Assembly (NCBI GenBank): GCA_044432645.1
Contig: JAWXUM010000093.1
Location: forward strand, 1 to 7,733
DNA length: 7,733 nt
Reading direction: 5' to 3'
Origin: SIG603 sp044432645
GTDB lineage: Bacteria; Bacillota; Clostridia; Oscillospirales; Acutalibacteraceae
A program made the position numbers and the translations under genes. A model generated the notes under the pieces. The model ran no database searches, had not been told where the DNA came from, and saw nothing but the letters and a program-made list of their open reading frames with translations. Below are positions 5,575-7,733 of the stretch, piece after piece; position 1 is the stretch's first letter; every line of letters starts with the position of its first letter.

Positions 5575-6735
5575 ATGGAGATTAAATTCAATTCTGATAT
5601 GATTTTGGATAAACATTTTTTTAATTTAAAGAAACTTAGTTACAAATATTCGGTGAAAGATGTGGCTGATATGCTTGCATTTGCTGATGAAATATTATTT
5701 GAAAAAGTTAAACTCAAGGATTTTAATGGCAATTTAATTGCGTTTATGCCTAGTAAAATTAGCATTTCAAATAAAGTGTATAGAAAATTATTGTTGCCAA
5801 GCACCTCAACTTATTCCACAAAATCAATGGAAGATGAAATTCATTCGACTTTTTCGATTGAAAATATTAATTCATCAAGGGATAGTGTTCGCAAAATTTT
5901 GCGTGGTTTAGCACCTACTAACAATCAGGAAGAATATATTTATGCTATGAAAAGGGCTCTCGATTTTATAAGCGATAAGGAAAATAAAATCACAGAAGAA
6001 AATCTATTCAAGCTTTACAATATTGCTATTGTGGATTTTTTAGATGATGAAGATAAATTGTTAGATGAGAATTTTTACCGACACGATAAAGTTTATATTG
6101 TGGGTGATGAGATTGCACATCAAGGAATAAGCCACGATTTATTGCCTACTTATATGAAAGAATTTATTGAGTTTATAAACGCTGATGACAACATTAATCA
6201 GCTTCAAAAGGCTTGTATAATTCATTTTTATTTTGCATATTTGCACCCATATTTTGACGGCAACGGCAGAACTGCAAGGCTAGTTCATTTGTGGTATTTA
6301 ATTCAATCTGGCTTTTCGTCTACGTTATTCACTTCTTTTTCAAAATATATATCACTCTCAAAAAATGATTATTACGGTGCATTTACGCTTGTTGAAGAAA
6401 ACTATAAAATAAGCAAAAAAATTGATTTAACTCCATTTCTACATTATTTTTCTGTAAATATTTATGACAAAATTGAAGTAGAAAATGGCGATATTAAAAC
6501 CTTTGAAATTTACGAACAAAACCTTAAAGAGGGAAATGTAACTGAAAAAGAAACAAAACTTTGGTCTTTTGTAATTGCAAATTATGGAAGTGACAGCTTT
6601 TCAACCAAGCAATTAGAAAAAGATTTTTCTGATGTAGCCTATGCAACAATAAGAAAATTTGTGTTAAAATTTAAAGATTTAGGACTTTTGAAATCTCAAA
6701 AATTTGGAAATAGGCTAAAGTATCATATAGTTTAA
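5575..6735 (+). CDS. Class II Fic family protein with C-terminal winged helix
   Basis: The 386-residue protein is a Fic enzyme, a family that usually transfers AMP from ATP to a hydroxyl side chain of a target protein. The active-site motif HPYFDGNGRTAR (224-235) is complete, with the catalytic His224. The inhibitory motif [S/T]xxxE[G/N] is present as TFSIEN (92-97), N-terminal to the Fic core. This makes it class II, with Glu96 expected to block productive ATP binding until relieved. A flap segment RHDKVYIVG (169-177) precedes the core. The last 60 residues (about 325-386, ETKLW to YHIV) form a winged helix, as in many Fic proteins of mobile regions. The ATG at 5575 is chosen for GGAGGG (5565-5570); the frame is open from 5533 but that part is the promoter. 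The target protein is unknown. Fic genes of this type often sit inside type I restriction loci. Confidence 0.9.
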   Translation: MEIKFNSDMILDKHFFNLKKLSYKYSVKDVADMLAFADEILFEKVKLKDFNGNLIAFMPSKISISNKVYRKLLLPSTSTYSTKSMEDEIHSTFSIENINSSRDSVRKILRGLAPTNNQEEYIYAMKRALDFISDKENKITEENLFKLYNIAIVDFLDDEDKLLDENFYRHDKVYIVGDEIAHQGISHDLLPTYMKEFIEFINADDNINQLQKACIIHFYFAYLHPYFDGNGRTARLVHLWYLIQSGFSSTLFTSFSKYISLSKNDYYGAFTLVEENYKISKKIDLTPFLHYFSVNIYDKIEVENGDIKTFEIYEQNLKEGNVTEKETKLWSFVIANYGSDSFSTKQLEKDFSDVAYATIRKFVLKFKDLGLLKSQKFGNRLKYHIV

Positions 6736-6740
6736 TTTTC

Positions 6741-6799
6741 ATAAAGTGGAGTTTGAAAAAATCTGTAAAATACAAATTTTATAAAGTGTATTTTGAAAA
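6741..6799. repeat. Two 19-bp direct repeats 40 bp apart
   Basis: ATAAAGTGKAKTTTGAAAA occurs at 6741-6759 and 6781-6799, 17 of 19 bases identical, starts exactly 40 bases apart (about four helical turns). The second copy ends one base before the -35 box of the downstream promoter. Within the region, AAAATACA (6767-6774) is also inverted at 6787-6794 as TGTATTTT. The layout suits binding of a regulator on one face of the helix ahead of the ygjP-like gene. No clear terminator for the fic gene is seen here. Confidence 0.5.
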
Positions 6800-6800
6800 C

Positions 6801-6828
6801 TTGACTTTTTATACATTTATGCTATTCT
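6801..6828 (+). promoter_or_regulatory. Promoter of the YgjP-like gene
   Basis: TTGACT (6801-6806) and TATTCT (6823-6828) are separated by 16 bases, and TGC (6820-6822) gives an extended -10. Transcription would begin near 6835, where a six-codon reading frame (ATG 6835 to TGA 6855) starts almost at the 5' end. The leader to the gene start at 6912 is about 77 bases long, with no strong hairpin seen. Confidence 0.55.
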
Positions 6829-6911
6829 TATTTTATGAAAATTGATTATTATTGAGATGAAATTGATAAAATAGATTGGATGTACTGAGAAAGAAGAAAG
6901 CACTGAATAAC

Positions 6912-7484
6912 ATGGAACAAAATAGAACGATAATCCTAGACGGATATGAGATAAATTATATTCTCACACGAAAAAAGGTTAAGAATGTTAATCTACGGAT
7001 AAACGCTGACGGAGTTATTAAAGTTTCGGCTAACAATAGAGTTTCTATTGCTTTTATTGAGAACTTTATTAAATCAAATACAGAATTTATTTTAAAGCAT
7101 TTAGAACGAATTAGGAATGCAGAAAAACCAAAATCTTTTGATGACAACAAAGAAAATAGAGAGAAAGCATGGGGGATTTTCACGAAAATAATAGACGAAA
7201 TTTATCCTATTTTTAAAGAAATGAACGTGCAGTACCCAGTGCTTAAAATTCGAACAATGAAGTCAAAATGGGGCTCTTGTATACCGTCTAAAAATCAAAT
7301 AACATTAAATACAAGATTAATCGAACACAACAGAGTATTCATAGAATATGTAATTTTACACGAGTTCTGCCACTTTATCCATCCTAACCACTCAAAAGAT
7401 TTTTATAATTTAGTTGAAAAACTAATGCCTGATTGGAAATATAGGCAAAATTTGTTGAAAAGTAAAAATATAGGAACTTTATGA
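6912..7484 (+). CDS. YgjP-like zinc metallopeptidase domain protein
   Basis: The 190-residue protein belongs to the YgjP-like (DUF45, M48-type) metallopeptidase group. The zinc motif HEFCH (150-154) is followed by FIHPNHSKDFY (155-165), in which His160 or a nearby His may supply the third ligand. MKSKWGSC (116-123) and ITLNTRLI (130-137) are standard family landmarks. The N-terminus TIILDGYEINYILTRKKVKNVNLRI (6-30) also fits. The beta segment that many clostridial relatives carry between the N-terminal part and the central helix (a YxLGxxYxL pattern) is not visible, and the protein is shorter than the roughly 230 residues I expect. This suggests an internal deletion or a compact variant. ATG 6912 is chosen by fit to the family; the ribosome binding site is poor, and an upstream TTG at 6876 is an alternative. 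The family often neighbours type I restriction genes. Confidence 0.82.
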   Translation: MEQNRTIILDGYEINYILTRKKVKNVNLRINADGVIKVSANNRVSIAFIENFIKSNTEFILKHLERIRNAEKPKSFDDNKENREKAWGIFTKIIDEIYPIFKEMNVQYPVLKIRTMKSKWGSCIPSKNQITLNTRLIEHNRVFIEYVILHEFCHFIHPNHSKDFYNLVEKLMPDWKYRQNLLKSKNIGTL

Positions 7485-7512
7485 ATACTTTTATCCCTAA
7501 CAAAGTGATGCA

Positions 7513-7579
7513 AAAGCTTGGAGTGTTACAGAACAACTAAAAGTAGAAAACCAAATGGAATGGGTATCACAAATGAATA
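7513..7579 (+). pseudogene. tnpV: 5'-truncated tnpV copy, interrupted
   Basis: The frame reads KAWSVTEQLKVENQMEWVSQMN, matching residues 79-100 of the intact TnpV. At DNA level, 7518-7575 aligns with 601-658 with about four mismatches, so the two copies are closely related. The first three quarters of the gene are missing; a stop (7498-7500) precedes the matching part. At 7578 the hairpin element begins. Joining base 7579 to 7732 restores ATG AAT AAT (Met-Asn-Asn), the same residues as in the intact protein, so the remnant probably continues past the window end. Confidence 0.8.
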
Positions 7580-7729
7580 TAGCAATTTGAATATTATTAG
7601 TCCTTAACTAAGATCCTGCCAAAAGCTCTAAAAATCCTCGCTAATACGAAAGTATTAGCTGTGGTTTTTAAAACTTCTGACAAAATTTCTGCTCACTTAT
7701 TTATAAGCCTAATAATAATCAAGTTGCTA
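7580..7729. mobile_element. MITE-like hairpin element, 150 bp, at a TA site
   Basis: The ends are imperfect inverted repeats. Counting the flanking TA, 7578-7602 and the complement of 7707-7731 agree at 22 of 25 positions (TATAGCAAyTTGAw, then TATTATTAGkC). A TA stands at both borders (7578-7579 and 7730-7731), as expected for a target duplication of the Tc1/mariner or IS630 kind. The interior continues the hairpin: 7617-7637 pairs with 7663-7682, and CTAATAC (7641-7647) pairs with GTATTAG (7652-7658) around a GAAA loop. There is no coding capacity, so it would need a transposase supplied elsewhere. The interrupted gene is the tnpV remnant. Borders are well supported; the transposase family is inferred. 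Confidence 0.7.
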
Positions 7730-7733
7730 TAAT

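Noticed and set aside
6835..6911. Frame from ATG 6835 reading MKIDYY and continuing through three TGA codons that could be read as Trp
   Set aside because: TGA is the terminal stop of several genes here (tnpV, the WYL gene, ygjP) and Trp is TGG elsewhere, so recoding is not supported; the sequence is most likely an untranslated leader.

Overview
The window is AT-rich, with roughly one third G+C judged by eye. It uses strong GGAGG-type ribosome binding sites and some TTG starts. All supported genes are on the + strand. Protein types (TnpV, clostridial GNAT, YafY/WYL regulator, DUF3795, SPL-type radical SAM, PhnB-like VOC, YgjP) and codon use point to a Clostridia-class Firmicute, probably gut-associated. 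This is an accessory region, not a housekeeping one: transposon-associated pieces stand at both ends and two genes are decayed.

Layout. Bases 1-361 hold no protein gene. They contain a folded three-stem structure (2-95), an AT-rich terminator hairpin (146-180), a weak promoter candidate and two tandem hairpins (267-314) leading into an intact tnpV gene (362-715). A strong terminator (739-782) and a perfect 13-bp inverted repeat (783-819) separate tnpV from the cargo. The cargo begins with a GNAT acetyltransferase (892-1665) and a WYL-domain regulator (1699-2592). A palindromic operator candidate, TGACA-N6-TGTCA, sits just upstream of an extended -10 promoter (2596-2629). After it comes a tightly packed operon: a Cys-rich DUF3795 protein, a winged-helix protein resembling AlkZ/YcaQ glycosylases, an SPL-family radical SAM enzyme, a PhnB-like VOC protein, and a second VOC gene broken by a one-base frameshift and then cut off.

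The stump of that VOC gene contains the -35 element of the next transcription unit, a class II Fic (AMPylator-type) gene with its inhibitory motif and a C-terminal winged helix (5575-6735). After a 176-bp intergenic region with 40-bp-spaced direct repeats and a good promoter comes a YgjP-like zinc metallopeptidase (6912-7484). The window ends in a 5'-truncated second copy of tnpV, in the same orientation as the first and interrupted by a 150-bp hairpin-forming MITE-like element inserted at a TA dinucleotide.

How it fits together (inference). A WYL regulator appears to control a small operon whose members (AlkZ-like winged helix, SPL-type radical SAM, VOC, GNAT) are of kinds found in DNA repair and small-toxin resistance. 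A genotoxin or DNA-damage response cassette is a reasonable but unproven reading. Fic and YgjP look like a separate acquisition, perhaps left from a type I restriction locus. The two tnpV copies are direct repeats about 6.9 kb apart, so the whole cargo could be lost by recombination between them.
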